Below are positions 51,213 to 61,400 of a DNA stretch of 64,000 nucleotides, in pieces (positions within the stretch are counted from its first letter, which is position 1; each line of letters begins with the position of its first letter). The DNA lies in the NCBI GenBank assembly GCA_965243175.1, contig OZ251532.1, forward strand, positions 3,720,001 through 3,784,000, written 5' to 3'. The DNA comes from VXYL01 sp965243175 (lineage in GTDB: Bacteria; Pseudomonadota; Gammaproteobacteria; Pseudomonadales; Azotimanducaceae). The position numbers were made by a program, and so were the translations under genes. The notes beneath the pieces were generated by a model. The model made no database searches and was not told the DNA's origin. It worked only from the letters and a program-made list of their open reading frames with translations.

Positions 51213-51809
51213 GTGCTGTATCCCGTTTGCGTACATCAAGATGGCGACGGCCCGCTCGGCGCCACGATGCCGGACTTCCCCGGCTGCTTTTCCGGTGCGG
51301 ACGACTGGTCGAGCCTGCCCGACAACGTTCGGGAAGCCGTGAAACTCTATTGCAGCGACGACGACGTGGAGATTCCGAGGCCAAGTTGCCCCGACGATCT
51401 GCGCGACCGGCCGGAGTACGCCGGGGGCACTTGGGCATTCATCGACGTTGACGTCCAAGGCAGTCCAGCGCGAGCCGTTGAGGATGCACTGCGCGCGTTG
51501 GATGCACTCCACGATGCACCACATAGCCTGCGCGACGCCCTCAATGGCGCCGGTTCGAGCGATGGGCGTGGGCTGTGTTGGTGCGGCTGCGGCCAAGCCG
51601 TCGACAACTACTTCAAGCCGGGCCACGACGCCAAGGCGAAGAAGCTCTTGTGCAAGCTTCACTACGGTGGATGCCCTTCCAACCTGCCTGAAAACGTCGC
51701 CGGTCCCGAGAGCAGTGCGATTGCCAATCTGCTGGCGCTGCATGGCTACGGGCCGCACAAGAGCCTGAGGCGGGCCTTCCATCTCTGGTTGTTGGAGCAG
51801 TTGCTTTAG
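51213..51809 (+). CDS. hicB: HicB-type antitoxin fused to a Cys-cluster domain
   Basis: A 198-residue protein. The first about 90 residues are HicB-like: MLYPVCVHQDGDGPLGATMP, FPGCFSGADDWSSLPDNVRE (the usual PDFPGCFSAGDT-type turn) and GTWAFIDVDV. The normal C-terminal ribbon-helix-helix or HTH is absent. Instead there is a domain with GLCWCGCGQAVDNYFKPGHD and AKKLLCKLHYGGCPSNLPE, a CxCGCG...PGHD arrangement that looks metal-binding and occurs in other uncharacterised proteins. GTG start with CAGGAGG 5 nt upstream. It should neutralise HicA; how it would bind DNA, if at all, is unclear. Confidence 0.82.
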   Translation: MLYPVCVHQDGDGPLGATMPDFPGCFSGADDWSSLPDNVREAVKLYCSDDDVEIPRPSCPDDLRDRPEYAGGTWAFIDVDVQGSPARAVEDALRALDALHDAPHSLRDALNGAGSSDGRGLCWCGCGQAVDNYFKPGHDAKAKKLLCKLHYGGCPSNLPENVAGPESSAIANLLALHGYGPHKSLRRAFHLWLLEQLL

Positions 51810-51995
51810 GCGGCTACGCCGCCACGCGCTTCGCCCGATGCTCTTCCGTGCAGCAACGGAAGCTACGCCTAGCGAGCCAGAGGGGCTGCTCTCTCCGGAT
51901 CCAGAGCGAGTACGCCATACTCGGAACGTATTCGGCGTTGACTTGAACGCCGCGCACTGAATACGCTCAAGTTCGCAGTCGAGGGGGGAGAGCCG

Positions 51996-53303
51996 ATGGT
52001 GGCAGCAGTGGAAAGCGCAAAACGCGCGCGTCTGTTCGTCGATGGGCAGGAGGCGCCGATCGAGTTGCCGATGCTCAAGCCGAGTCTGGGCAACGACGTC
52101 ATCGACATCGGGGCGCTGACGAAGAACGGCTACTTCACCTACGATCCCGGCTTCGTCTCCACGGCGTCCTGCGACTCCAACATCACCTACATCGATGGCG
52201 ATGCCGGGGTGCTGCTGCATCGCGGCTATCCCATCGAGCAGCTGGCCGAGCAGTCGAACTTCCTCGAACTCTGCCAGTTGCTGTTGAACGGCGCCCTGCC
52301 CTCGCGTACCGAGCGCGCCGCGTTCGAGCGGGCGGTGGCGGCGGAGCAGCGCAACGTGCCGGAGGCGGTGCAGGCGATGGTGCGCCACTTCTCGCCGAGC
52401 GCGCATCCGATGGGCATCATGACGGCGCTTGCCGGCGCTCTCGCCGCCGAATACCACGAGGGGCTGGACATCGCCGTCGAGGCGGACCGCGCGGCCACCG
52501 CGCAACGGCTGATCGCGCAGATGCCGGCGCTGGCCGCCCTCACCTACCGCCACGGCCAAGGCAAGCCCGCCCTGCCCTGGCGCGACGATTTGAGCTACGC
52601 CGCCAATTTCCTCTACGCCACCTTCGCCGACGACGAGAACTACGAAGTCAATCCGGTGATCGAACGGGCGATGGATCGCATCTTCATGCTGCACGCGGAC
52701 CACGAGCAGAACGCCTCCACGTCCACGGTGCGCTTGGCTGGCTCGACCGGCACCAATCCCTACTCCGCCATCGCCGCTGGCATCGCCGCGCTGTGGGGGC
52801 CTTCCCACGGCGGCGCCAACGAGGCCGTGCTGTCCATGCTTGGAGAAATTGGCGACGCCGGGAACATGGACAAGTACGTCGCCAAAGCCAAGGATCGCGA
52901 CGACCCGTTCCGCATCATGGGCTTCGGCCACCGCGTCTACAAGAACTACGACCCGCGCGCCAAGGTGATGCAGGAGACCTGCCACGAAGTGCTCGCGGAA
53001 CTCGGCGTGTACGACGACCCGATGCTGCAGATGGCGCAGCGCTTGGAGCGGATTGCGTTGGAAGACGAGTTCTTCATCGAGCGGCGCCTGTATCCGAACG
53101 TGGATTTCTACTCCGGCATCACGCTGAAGGCGGTCGGCATCCCGACCGAGATGTTCACTGTGATCTTCGCCGTCGGGCGTACGCCGGGCTGGATCGCGCA
53201 CTGGTGCGAGATGGTCAGCGAGCCGTACAAGATCGGGCGCCCCAGGCAGCTCTACCGCGGCGCCACCGCCCGCGACTACGTGCCCTTGGCGCAGCGCGGC
53301 TGA
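51996..53303 (+). CDS. gltA: Citrate synthase
   Basis: A 435-residue type II citrate synthase that condenses acetyl-CoA and oxaloacetate at the entry to the TCA cycle. Catalytic residues: the first His in LHADHEQNASTSTVRLAGS, the second in GFGHRVYKNYDPRA, and the Asp in YPNVDFYSGITL. The N-terminal beta domain (RLFVDGQEAPIELPML) and the terminal RPRQLYRG are typical of proteobacterial GltA. GGGGGGAG precedes the ATG at about 7 nt. The gene is monocistronic and convergent with the helicase gene. Confidence 0.97.
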   Translation: MVAAVESAKRARLFVDGQEAPIELPMLKPSLGNDVIDIGALTKNGYFTYDPGFVSTASCDSNITYIDGDAGVLLHRGYPIEQLAEQSNFLELCQLLLNGALPSRTERAAFERAVAAEQRNVPEAVQAMVRHFSPSAHPMGIMTALAGALAAEYHEGLDIAVEADRAATAQRLIAQMPALAALTYRHGQGKPALPWRDDLSYAANFLYATFADDENYEVNPVIERAMDRIFMLHADHEQNASTSTVRLAGSTGTNPYSAIAAGIAALWGPSHGGANEAVLSMLGEIGDAGNMDKYVAKAKDRDDPFRIMGFGHRVYKNYDPRAKVMQETCHEVLAELGVYDDPMLQMAQRLERIALEDEFFIERRLYPNVDFYSGITLKAVGIPTEMFTVIFAVGRTPGWIAHWCEMVSEPYKIGRPRQLYRGATARDYVPLAQRG

Positions 53304-53320
53304 GGCGCTCCCCTTCGCGT

Positions 53321-55153
53321 TCAGGCCGCGCTCGACACGTCCGGCGCGGCGTCGTCAATGCGCCGATACGCCGCCGGCAGCGGCTTGCCCGTCGCCAAGG
53401 CGCGTTTCAAGTCGCGGGCGTGGCGGCACATGCCGCGGTAGGCGAAGCCCTTGCAGTCGCACGCCACGTCCGCGCCGTCCACTTCCAAACGGTATTCGAC
53501 AGCGGCGTTCGAGGCGCTGGCGATGGCGTAGACGACGTGCCGCGGCGCGGCAAGCGCTGCCGCCAAGGCGTGGATGGCGCTCTCCGAGATCGGGATCAGT
53601 TCGCGCCGCGCCTGTTCGCTCAAGCGCGGCGCGTTTTGACGCAGATAGCGTTCGCTCGCCCGGCGCAGCCATGCTTGCGCGGCGTCGGGCGCCAGTTCGC
53701 CGGCGATCGCCGCGTATTCGCCGAGATGCGCGGCCATGCGCCGCAGTTCCTGCAGCACGTCGCCTTGCACCGCGTCGCCTAGCGCGCGCCCTTCGACCAC
53801 GTCGTCCACCAGCTGCGCCTTCGTTTCGAGCACGGTGCGCACGAACTCTTCGAGCGTCTTCCGCGCCACCATGTAGGTGACGTTCACCGTGCCGGCCTGG
53901 CCGATGCGGTGCGCCCGGTCTTCCGCCTGCCAGTGGTTCGCCGGCACCCAGTCCAGATCGTTGAACACCACTTGGTTCGCCGCGGTGAGGTTGATGCCGA
54001 CCCCGGCGGCGTGGATCTGGCCGATGAACACGCGCACCGAGTCGTCGTTCTGGAAGCGGTCCACCAGCGCCTGGCGCTTCGCGGTCGGCACTTCGCCGGT
54101 CACGGTCACGCACAGGTCGCCGAGGGCGCGTTCGAAGCGGCGCGTCGCGTGGGTGAAGCAGGAGAAGAGAATCACCTTTTCGCCCTGCTCCACCGCGCCG
54201 CGCACGAAGTCCAGGGTCTGCGGCACCTTGGCTTCGGCCAAACGGCGACGGGCGCCGGAGAACATGGCGATGCCGAGCCGCCCGCCGCGTTCCGTGCGCT
54301 CGTCGTCGAGGAAGCGCGCCACGGCGTTGTGCAGCCGTTCGCGCACTTCGGCGTCGACGTCCACTTCGATCCACGTCCGCTGCTTCGGCGGCAGATCCAG
54401 CACGTCGTCCTTCTTCCGCCGCAGCATGATGCCCTGCAACTGCACGGAGAGCTCCTGCGCGTTGCTGACGCCGCCGGTCAGCCAATGCCCGTAGTCGTTC
54501 TTGCGGCCGTCGCAGTAGCGCTTGGCGAAGGCGAGAAAGCTGCGCCCGAGGGAGTGGCCGACCAGCTGCAGCAGCGGAAACAGGTCGCGCGGGCGGTTGG
54601 TGAGCGGCGTGCCGGTGAGCACGTGGACCACAGGCTCGCTGGCGGACTCGGCCAGCAGCCGCCGCGAGTAGACGCTGCGCTGCGAGCGGTGGTTCTTGAT
54701 GTAGTGGCCTTCGTCGAACACGAGGCCGCGGTAGCGATGCCGCGCCAGGGCGTCGAAATGGCGCTTGAGCAGGTCGTAGTTGACGATTGCCCAGCCTTGG
54801 AAGCCGGCCTCGGGAGGCGGCGCGGGGCCGACGATGCGGACCTCCGCGTCGTCCAGCGCCAGCGCGATCTCGCGCGCCCAGTTGTGCTTGACGGACGCCG
54901 GGCAGACCACCAGATACGGGCCGTTCGGAACCGCCGTGGTCATAGCGACGATGGATTGGCGGGTCTTGCCGAGCCCCATGTCGTCGGCAAGGATCGAGCG
55001 GTGCCTGCCAAGCAGGAACGCCACGCCTTCCACCTGGTGCGGATAGAGGCCAGCGGCGATCCGCTTCGCTTGCGCCAAGCGACGCGTGTCGATGCCAGAC
55101 GCTGCCGCGCGAGCCGGGCCGCGCGGTTCCGGCGTCGCGTCGACCACCGCCAC
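53321..55153 (-). CDS. SNF2-family helicase with SWIM zinc finger
   Basis: About 610 residues. Helicase motifs in order: YPHQVEGVAFLL (Q-like), ILADDMGLGKTRQSI (Walker A), LVVCPASVKHNW, GLVFDEGHYIKNHRSQRS (DEGH), HVLTGTPLTNRPRDLFPLL, then in the second RecA lobe VILFSCFTHATRRFERAL, GQIHAAGVGINLTAANQVVF and DRAHRIGQAGTVNVTYMVAR. A C-terminal SWIM finger (VACDCKGFAYRGMCRHARDL: CxC...CxH) may bind DNA or protein. SNF2 proteins move or remodel DNA-protein complexes. The start is uncertain: GTG 55153 and GTG 55147 are equally likely. It lies 32 nt after the TonB-receptor gene. Confidence 0.9.
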   Translation of the reverse strand: MAVVDATPEPRGPARAAASGIDTRRLAQAKRIAAGLYPHQVEGVAFLLGRHRSILADDMGLGKTRQSIVAMTTAVPNGPYLVVCPASVKHNWAREIALALDDAEVRIVGPAPPPEAGFQGWAIVNYDLLKRHFDALARHRYRGLVFDEGHYIKNHRSQRSVYSRRLLAESASEPVVHVLTGTPLTNRPRDLFPLLQLVGHSLGRSFLAFAKRYCDGRKNDYGHWLTGGVSNAQELSVQLQGIMLRRKKDDVLDLPPKQRTWIEVDVDAEVRERLHNAVARFLDDERTERGGRLGIAMFSGARRRLAEAKVPQTLDFVRGAVEQGEKVILFSCFTHATRRFERALGDLCVTVTGEVPTAKRQALVDRFQNDDSVRVFIGQIHAAGVGINLTAANQVVFNDLDWVPANHWQAEDRAHRIGQAGTVNVTYMVARKTLEEFVRTVLETKAQLVDDVVEGRALGDAVQGDVLQELRRMAAHLGEYAAIAGELAPDAAQAWLRRASERYLRQNAPRLSEQARRELIPISESAIHALAAALAAPRHVVYAIASASNAAVEYRLEVDGADVACDCKGFAYRGMCRHARDLKRALATGKPLPAAYRRIDDAAPDVSSAA

Positions 55154-55185
55154 TTCCGAGTGGTCGACGCGATGCCGGTGCGCGG

Positions 55186-58100
55186 TCAGTTTCCGAACTG
55201 GTACCTGGCCGAAACGCCGAAGATGCGCGGTTCGGTGAGGAAGTAGTTGCGGAAGAAGCCGGACGTGTCCGACGTGAGGTACTTGCCCGTCACGTTGTCG
55301 TCGTCCTGGATGTTGCGCACCCAAGCCTTGAGCTGCCAGGCGCCGCGCTCGTAGATCGCCGTGGCGTTGTGCTGCGACCACGCGTCGATTTCGTCGCCGA
55401 CGGTGTTGAACTCGCGGGCGAACGATTCGCTCTGCCAGTACCAGTCCCAACGCGCCGTCAGCGCCCCGCCGCCGTCCATCGTCCACGTATGCGACAGGCC
55501 GAGCTTCAGGGTGTGTTCCGGCGCGTTCGGCAGCTCGTTGCCGTCCAGGTTGGTCGGGATGCCGTCCAAAGTCTCGACGCCCACCGCGTTGAGGAAGTTG
55601 CGCGAGAAGTACGCGGGAATGGCGACGCCAGCGCTGTTGGCGGGATAGGGCACTGGAATCACCGCGTTCATCCCTGCCGCCGCGGCGATGATCGCGTTGC
55701 TGATCTGCGACTCGCGGGCGATGTAGTTGACGCCGGTGAGCGAGCCTGGGTCGATGTTGTTGAGCAGGATGTAGTCGCTGTTGCCGCCGGTTCGGTTCAC
55801 CGGGTCCAGCGATTCCGAACCGTCCACTTCGCTGCTCAGCCAGCCGTAGGCGAAGTCCAGCGTCAGCCCCGGCAGCCCTTCCGGTCGCCACTGCCCCTCC
55901 AACTCCAAGCCCATCAGATTGGCGTCGATGTTCTCGTTGATCGAGGTGTTGTTGCGGATGCGGGTGGCTTGCAGCCCCACGTAGTCGTATATGAAGAACG
56001 AGGCGTTGACCAGCAGCCGGCCGTCGCGCAGCAGGCTCTTGGCGCCGGCTTCGAAGGCGTTGACCTGCTCCGAGTCGAACGTGAACGCCGACGTGCTCTG
56101 GAAGACCGGCGGAATCGCCGGATTGAAGCCGCCGGGCTTGTAGCCGCGGCTGTAGAAGCCGTAGAGCATGACGTCGTCGGTGATGCGGTAGTCGAAGCCA
56201 AAGCGGCCGCTGATCTCCCGCCACGACGCATCCGACGGGCTGCCGGTAATGAACCGCGTCTCGCCGAAGGCCGGCACCGGCGGCACCGCGGCTGCGATGG
56301 CTTTGAAGGCGGCGGTACCGGCGGCCAACCCGGCGTCCGCGCCGATCGCTTGCGGATTGCCGGAAAGCAGCGCCGCCACTGTGGCCTGCAACACTGGCGG
56401 CACCGGCAATGCGCCGATGGTGGCGGCAAGCGCTTCAAGCGGCAAGACGCCGCTTTGCACCAAGGCGCCGATCTGCTGCGCGGCGCCGATGGCGGCGAGC
56501 AGGCCGATGGCCGTCGGGGCGTTGCTGTCGTACGCAGCGCGAGCGCCGTTAAACTCCAACAGTCGGCTGGTTGCCTGGCTGAGTTGCAGCGTTGGGTCTG
56601 CCGCCGTGGCAGCCATTTGGCCGAAAAGACCGTTGCGAATCCAAATGGGTTCCGAGCCGAGCAATCCGCCCACGGCGGCGCTGGCATCCGTGGAGTTCAG
56701 CAGCACGCTCGAATCGCTGGTGCTCTTTTCGTCCTCGTTGACGCGCAGTCCGGCGGTCAGCGTCAGCCGGTCGTTCAAGTCGTAGTAGAGCTCGCCGAAG
56801 AGCGCGGTGCCCTCCTGCTGGGCGCCGCCTTCGGGATTGTTGGCGTTCATGAAGAAGCCTGGGTACAAGGGCGCGGGGAACACCGCCGGGGGTGCCACCG
56901 TCGCCAGGTCGAGCGTGTTGGCGAGCACGTAGTAGCCGCCGTAGTTGCTGCCGTCGAAGCGGCTCGCGCCGACCAGGAAGTTGAACGGCCCGTCGAAGCT
57001 GGAGCTCAGCTTCGCCTCCACCGTCCACAACTCGGTGTCCGAGTCCAGCTGGTCGTAGCCGAAGACGCGGTTCTGATGCACCGGCAGGATGCAGCCGCCC
57101 GGCACGCCGGCGGTGCCGGCGAGCAGGTTGCAGGTCTCCGACGTCCACTCTTCGCCAGCGCCCCCGGCCGGCGCCGAGACCGGCCAGGCGCCGGACGGAT
57201 TCGCCGCGGTGCCGGAGAGCCTGGGGCCGACGTCCATCGAGTAGTCCTGGCGCGAGAGGTACTGGCCTTCGCGCCGGGCGCCGATCACGCTCAGCCGCAG
57301 CGCGTCGAAGTCGTAGTCCACGCCAAACGCCAAGATCTCCTCGTCGTCCTGGAAGACCGGCTCGAAGTCCGTGTGCATCTTGCGGAAGCCGTCGATTCGC
57401 GGGCGCGGGTAGTCGTAGAGCGATGGATCGCCGCCGTCTGCGCCGAGGGGCAGCGCCCCGGCGAGGCCGGCGAAGATGCCGGCGGTGGTGGCGCCGAGGT
57501 GCGGCGTCTGCCAGCCGAACTGGTTCGGCAGACAGCCGGTGGTGGGCAGCGGATTGCGCACGCACACCTGGTTCGTGATGCGCGCCCGGTCGTCGTCTTC
57601 CTCGAAGACGCTGAACAGCAGCCAGGCGCTCGCCGCGTCGTTGATGTCCCACGCGAAGGTGGTGCGCAGCGCTTGCACGTCGCGCCCGTCGACGTCGTCG
57701 TCGATGCCCGGCAGCGTCTGGCCGAGGCCATCGGCTTGGCCGTAGGCCAGGTTCTCGATGTAGCCGTCGCGGCTGAGCCTGAAGCCGGACATGCGCATGG
57801 CGACGCGTTCGCCGAGCGGCACGTTCAGCGCGCCCTTCCAGCGCCGGTGCGCGTAGTCGCCGTATTCCACGTCCACGAAGCCGCTGGTGTTGCCGAACTC
57901 GGGGCGCTTGGTGACGAAGTTGATGGCGCCGCCGGTGGCGTTGCGCCCGAACAAGGTGCCTTGCGGGCCGCGCAGGATCTCCACCCGCTCCATGTCGAAG
58001 AACTCGATGGAGTTCAGGTTGGTCGGCACGGCCACTTCGTTGAGGTGCAGGGAGACGCCGGACTCGCCGGTGCGCCCGATCACCAGATTGCCGATGCCGC

Positions 58101-58371
58101 GGATGCTGAAGCTGGAACCGCCGAAGTTGGTGGCGGTGAAGGAGACGTTCGGCGCGTTCAGCTGCAAGTCCGACGGGTTGACGACCTGCTGGTCTTCCAA
58201 GGCGTCGCCGCCGATGGCGGTGACCGCGATGGGCACGTCCTGCGCGCTCTCGGCCACGCGCTGGGCGGTGACGATGATCTCCTCGATGGCGCCGGTGGCC
58301 TGTTCCTGGGCGAACCCTTGGCCAGCGACGCCGAACAATGCGACGCATGCTGCGGTGGTGGCGGCTCTCAT
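55186..58371 (-). CDS. TonB-dependent receptor with Ala-rich insert
   Basis: A 1061-residue outer-membrane receptor. A signal peptide (ACVALFGVAGQGFAQEQ), the TonB box EEIIVTAQR and the plug domain (DVPIAVTAIGGDALEDQQVV; RVEILRGPQGTLFGRNATGG) are clear, followed by a 22-strand-type barrel with DYRITDDVMLYGFYSRGYKP and FFIYDYVGLQATRIRNNTS. It imports an unknown siderophore, glycan or cofactor. Residues about 594-700 form an unusual hydrophobic, alanine-rich stretch (TAIGLLAAIGAAQQIGALVQ and further) inserted between strands. The very C-terminus YQFGN lacks the final aromatic. The helicase gene follows on the same strand. Confidence 0.95.
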   Translation of the reverse strand: MRAATTAACVALFGVAGQGFAQEQATGAIEEIIVTAQRVAESAQDVPIAVTAIGGDALEDQQVVNPSDLQLNAPNVSFTATNFGGSSFSIRGIGNLVIGRTGESGVSLHLNEVAVPTNLNSIEFFDMERVEILRGPQGTLFGRNATGGAINFVTKRPEFGNTSGFVDVEYGDYAHRRWKGALNVPLGERVAMRMSGFRLSRDGYIENLAYGQADGLGQTLPGIDDDVDGRDVQALRTTFAWDINDAASAWLLFSVFEEDDDRARITNQVCVRNPLPTTGCLPNQFGWQTPHLGATTAGIFAGLAGALPLGADGGDPSLYDYPRPRIDGFRKMHTDFEPVFQDDEEILAFGVDYDFDALRLSVIGARREGQYLSRQDYSMDVGPRLSGTAANPSGAWPVSAPAGGAGEEWTSETCNLLAGTAGVPGGCILPVHQNRVFGYDQLDSDTELWTVEAKLSSSFDGPFNFLVGASRFDGSNYGGYYVLANTLDLATVAPPAVFPAPLYPGFFMNANNPEGGAQQEGTALFGELYYDLNDRLTLTAGLRVNEDEKSTSDSSVLLNSTDASAAVGGLLGSEPIWIRNGLFGQMAATAADPTLQLSQATSRLLEFNGARAAYDSNAPTAIGLLAAIGAAQQIGALVQSGVLPLEALAATIGALPVPPVLQATVAALLSGNPQAIGADAGLAAGTAAFKAIAAAVPPVPAFGETRFITGSPSDASWREISGRFGFDYRITDDVMLYGFYSRGYKPGGFNPAIPPVFQSTSAFTFDSEQVNAFEAGAKSLLRDGRLLVNASFFIYDYVGLQATRIRNNTSINENIDANLMGLELEGQWRPEGLPGLTLDFAYGWLSSEVDGSESLDPVNRTGGNSDYILLNNIDPGSLTGVNYIARESQISNAIIAAAAGMNAVIPVPYPANSAGVAIPAYFSRNFLNAVGVETLDGIPTNLDGNELPNAPEHTLKLGLSHTWTMDGGGALTARWDWYWQSESFAREFNTVGDEIDAWSQHNATAIYERGAWQLKAWVRNIQDDDNVTGKYLTSDTSGFFRNYFLTEPRIFGVSARYQFGN

Positions 58372-58444
58372 GTGCCTGCCTCCGGGTCGAATGTTGGCGA
58401 ACGATTATACGCGCTTGGCCGGCGCCTCTGAATCGCGCAAGCGC

Positions 58445-61400
58445 TTACGGCGCTGGGCGCTCGCCGATGCGTTCGAAGATGAGGATTTCGCCCTTGGAAT
58501 AGACGTAGGCATGGCGACCATCCGGGCTCGTCGCCAGTGCTTGCGACTCGAACGAGCGGATGTAGTTGTTGAAGCGATCCGCTTGCCAGTTGGCCACGTA
58601 GTCGGTGGCGGCGAGCGAGGCCGTCTCTTCGGCTTGGGAGGCCGCCTGGGAAAGAGTCGCGCTGAACGCCGAATTGCGGCAGAAGGCATCGAACCCGGCT
58701 GCGCCGGGTCGAGTGGCGATGAAGCTGCACTCGCCGTCTTCGTCCCACCAAGTCGCGTTGCCGAAGGCGGCCAGCGTGTCGATCTCTTCCGGCGGCGAGC
58801 CGTCCGTGTAGGCATTCGTGACGCCTTCTTCGCTGAGCGTCACGACATAGCCCTCGCCCACGGCAAGCGCAACGACGCCGTCGGCGATCGAGGAGGAGTG
58901 GACCGAGGCCAAGGCGCCGGTTTCTTGGTCGCGTTCGTAGACTTCCAGCGCGTGGCCGTCGATGGCGTAGACCAGCGCACCTGCACCCGCTACGGCGCGC
59001 TGGAGGTCGGTGATGGACAAGCTCTGCACGGCGCTGAGGCGGGACTCGGCCAAAGCATGCACATCCAGGCCGTAGGCATGACCGTGGTGCAGGAAAGCGC
59101 CGGTCGCGTCCAGGAACGCGGCGCGCACTTCGCAAGGAGGCGTCTCGCCCTCGACGATCGTCAACGCGCCTTCGTCCTGCAGCGCCGAACGCGAGTCCTC
59201 GCCAGGCGCGAGCTGCCGCCATATGCAGCCCGCGAATGCGTAGAGCTTGCTCCGTGTCGCGTCCCAAATCAGCGCCTGCGGTTCGTCCATTTCGACGATG
59301 CGCACTTGCTCCAACGCGCCGCTAGCGGCATCTCGGGCAAGAACGTGCAGACCTTCGGAGGTGCCCAGATAGAGCACCTCGCCACCATCCTCGAAGGCGA
59401 GCGCCACGCTGTCGGGCGCTTCGTCGGGCGCAAAGCCAAGGGCCGATGGGGGCAATCGGCCGGCGTAGCGCAGCCAGGTAGGCGCGTCGGCCTGCGCCCA
59501 GTTCAGCGTCCATTCGGCGTCGGTGCCGTCGCCCCGCTGCCCTACCCGGACCAGATAGCGCTGCCCTTCGACAGCGTCGAAGCGCACCGAGACCGAGTCT
59601 TCTTCGCTCGGCGCCTGCCAGTCGCCATGACTGCGCGCCACCCGCTCGAGGCCATCGAACCCCTCGCCACTCACGCGATAGACGGCCAGCGTGGCCGTGT
59701 CGGCGTCCTCAACCCAGAAGCGGTACCAGCCGGCATCCTCGGGCGTGAACGACCACCACACGGAGGAGTGCCCCAGCACGCCACTCGGCTCTTCGGGCCC
59801 GAGCGTCGCGAAGTCGCTGGAGGCGTCCACCGAACCGCTGCTGCCGGCAAGCGCAATCGCCTGCGCCAGAGTGTCGTTGGCTGGCGTCTCGCCCCACTCC
59901 AGCGTGGCGCTGCCGGTGTCGGTGAATGAAGCGAAATCGCCGTTGTGGAATCCCACGGAAATCCAGTAGCGCCGATCGCCCACCGCTTCGAAACTGAACT
60001 CGGTGGACGTCACCTGCGGCCCGGTGCCGGCAACCAGTCGCAACGCGGCCAGCGAAGCCTCGGCACCGTCTTCGCCATCCGCAGCCTCTTCGTCGACTCC
60101 TGCCGACGCAAACAGGGTGACCTTGATCTCCGTAAAGGCGGTATCCACGAGTCGCCAGGTGAATCGCCCACTCGAGGGCGCCGTCCACTGCCACCAAGAC
60201 GTCCTTACGCCGGTATGCGCGGGCTCCTCTGGTTCTACACTGCCGCCAACACTGACGTGCTCGGAACCGGATGCGCCGGTCAGCTCCGTGGCGTGGGCGA
60301 AGTCGTCGGCATCCGCCTCGCGCTCGTGCTTTTCCCACTCGAGGTTGAAGGTCCGCCCCGGGGAAAGCGCGTTCCCAGCGGCGACGGCAATGCGGTACTC
60401 GGCGCCCGCCTTGGCCGGCAACGTAGCGAAGTCTTGGGGGTACCCCGAGAGGAGTCGCAACGACGCTATGCTGCTGCCCGCGAAGACCAGCACCCTCGAG
60501 TACCACTGATCGGTGCGGAAACGCCAAGCACCGTCTTCGGGAGCGGTCCATCGATACCAGACCGTCGCGGCCAATGTGCCGAACTGTTCTGCCGGCTCCA
60601 ACGTGGCGCCGCGATTGTCGCCGGAAACCTCGCCTGCCTCGTCCTGCAGCTCCAACGCCGCGGCGAAGTCGTCGTTGGTTGGACGCGGCCCTTGGAACCA
60701 GGCCAGCGTCATCCGAGCCGGGTGGCTTGAGTGGGTGTCCTTGCGACTAACGCGGACGTGGTACGTCTCGCCTGCTTCAGCGAAGAACGAAAGCCCCCAC
60801 TGGCCGTACGCCAACTGCGTCAGCGCAGCGATGCGTTGGCCCTGCAATAGATCGACGACTTCGCCGCCGGGCGCCGAGACTCCAAAGCGCATTGCTCCTG
60901 ACGCCGGTGCGGTCCAGCGAAACCACACCGAAGCCAACGGACGTTCGCCGCCGTGAAATGAGAAGTAGGCTGGCGGTTCGCCGGGCTCGAAAGTCGCAGC
61001 CAGCAGATCGACTTCGATGCTGCCGCTTGCGCCGTCGACCTCGGTGGCATCCGCGAAGTCGTCGTTTGCCGGCCGTGCTGCTTCCATTGGCGGCTCCGCT
61101 TCCATGTCGTCAATGGCTGGGAAGACCACTGATGTGGTGGCCGAGTTCGCGTTCCAAGCGTCAGCCGAGAAGTACAGTCGCGATGCTTCGCCGCTGTAGA
61201 CGTCCACGTCGAACACCACTTGCTGTCGTTCTCCTGCCCCCACTTCCCCGACCAGCACGTACTCTGCCCCAGTCGACGGCGAGTGCGCGACGCCACTTTC
61301 GCTGCCCACGGGTCTCACTTCGATGTCCGTGGAGCACTCCGCATCCGCCGCGGTGCGACAGGCAGCGACGCCGACCCGCACGCCGGCGGCAACGTAGCCA

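Noticed and set aside
51938..51966. Sigma70 promoter for gltA with TTGACT as -35
   Set aside because: At 17-nt spacing the -10 position reads ATACGC, with no match to TATAAT, so I did not list it.
55369..58431. A 1020-codon frame antisense to the TonB receptor
   Set aside because: Composition is Ala/Val/Arg/His-rich without motifs; the receptor on the other strand has a signal peptide, TonB box and plug.
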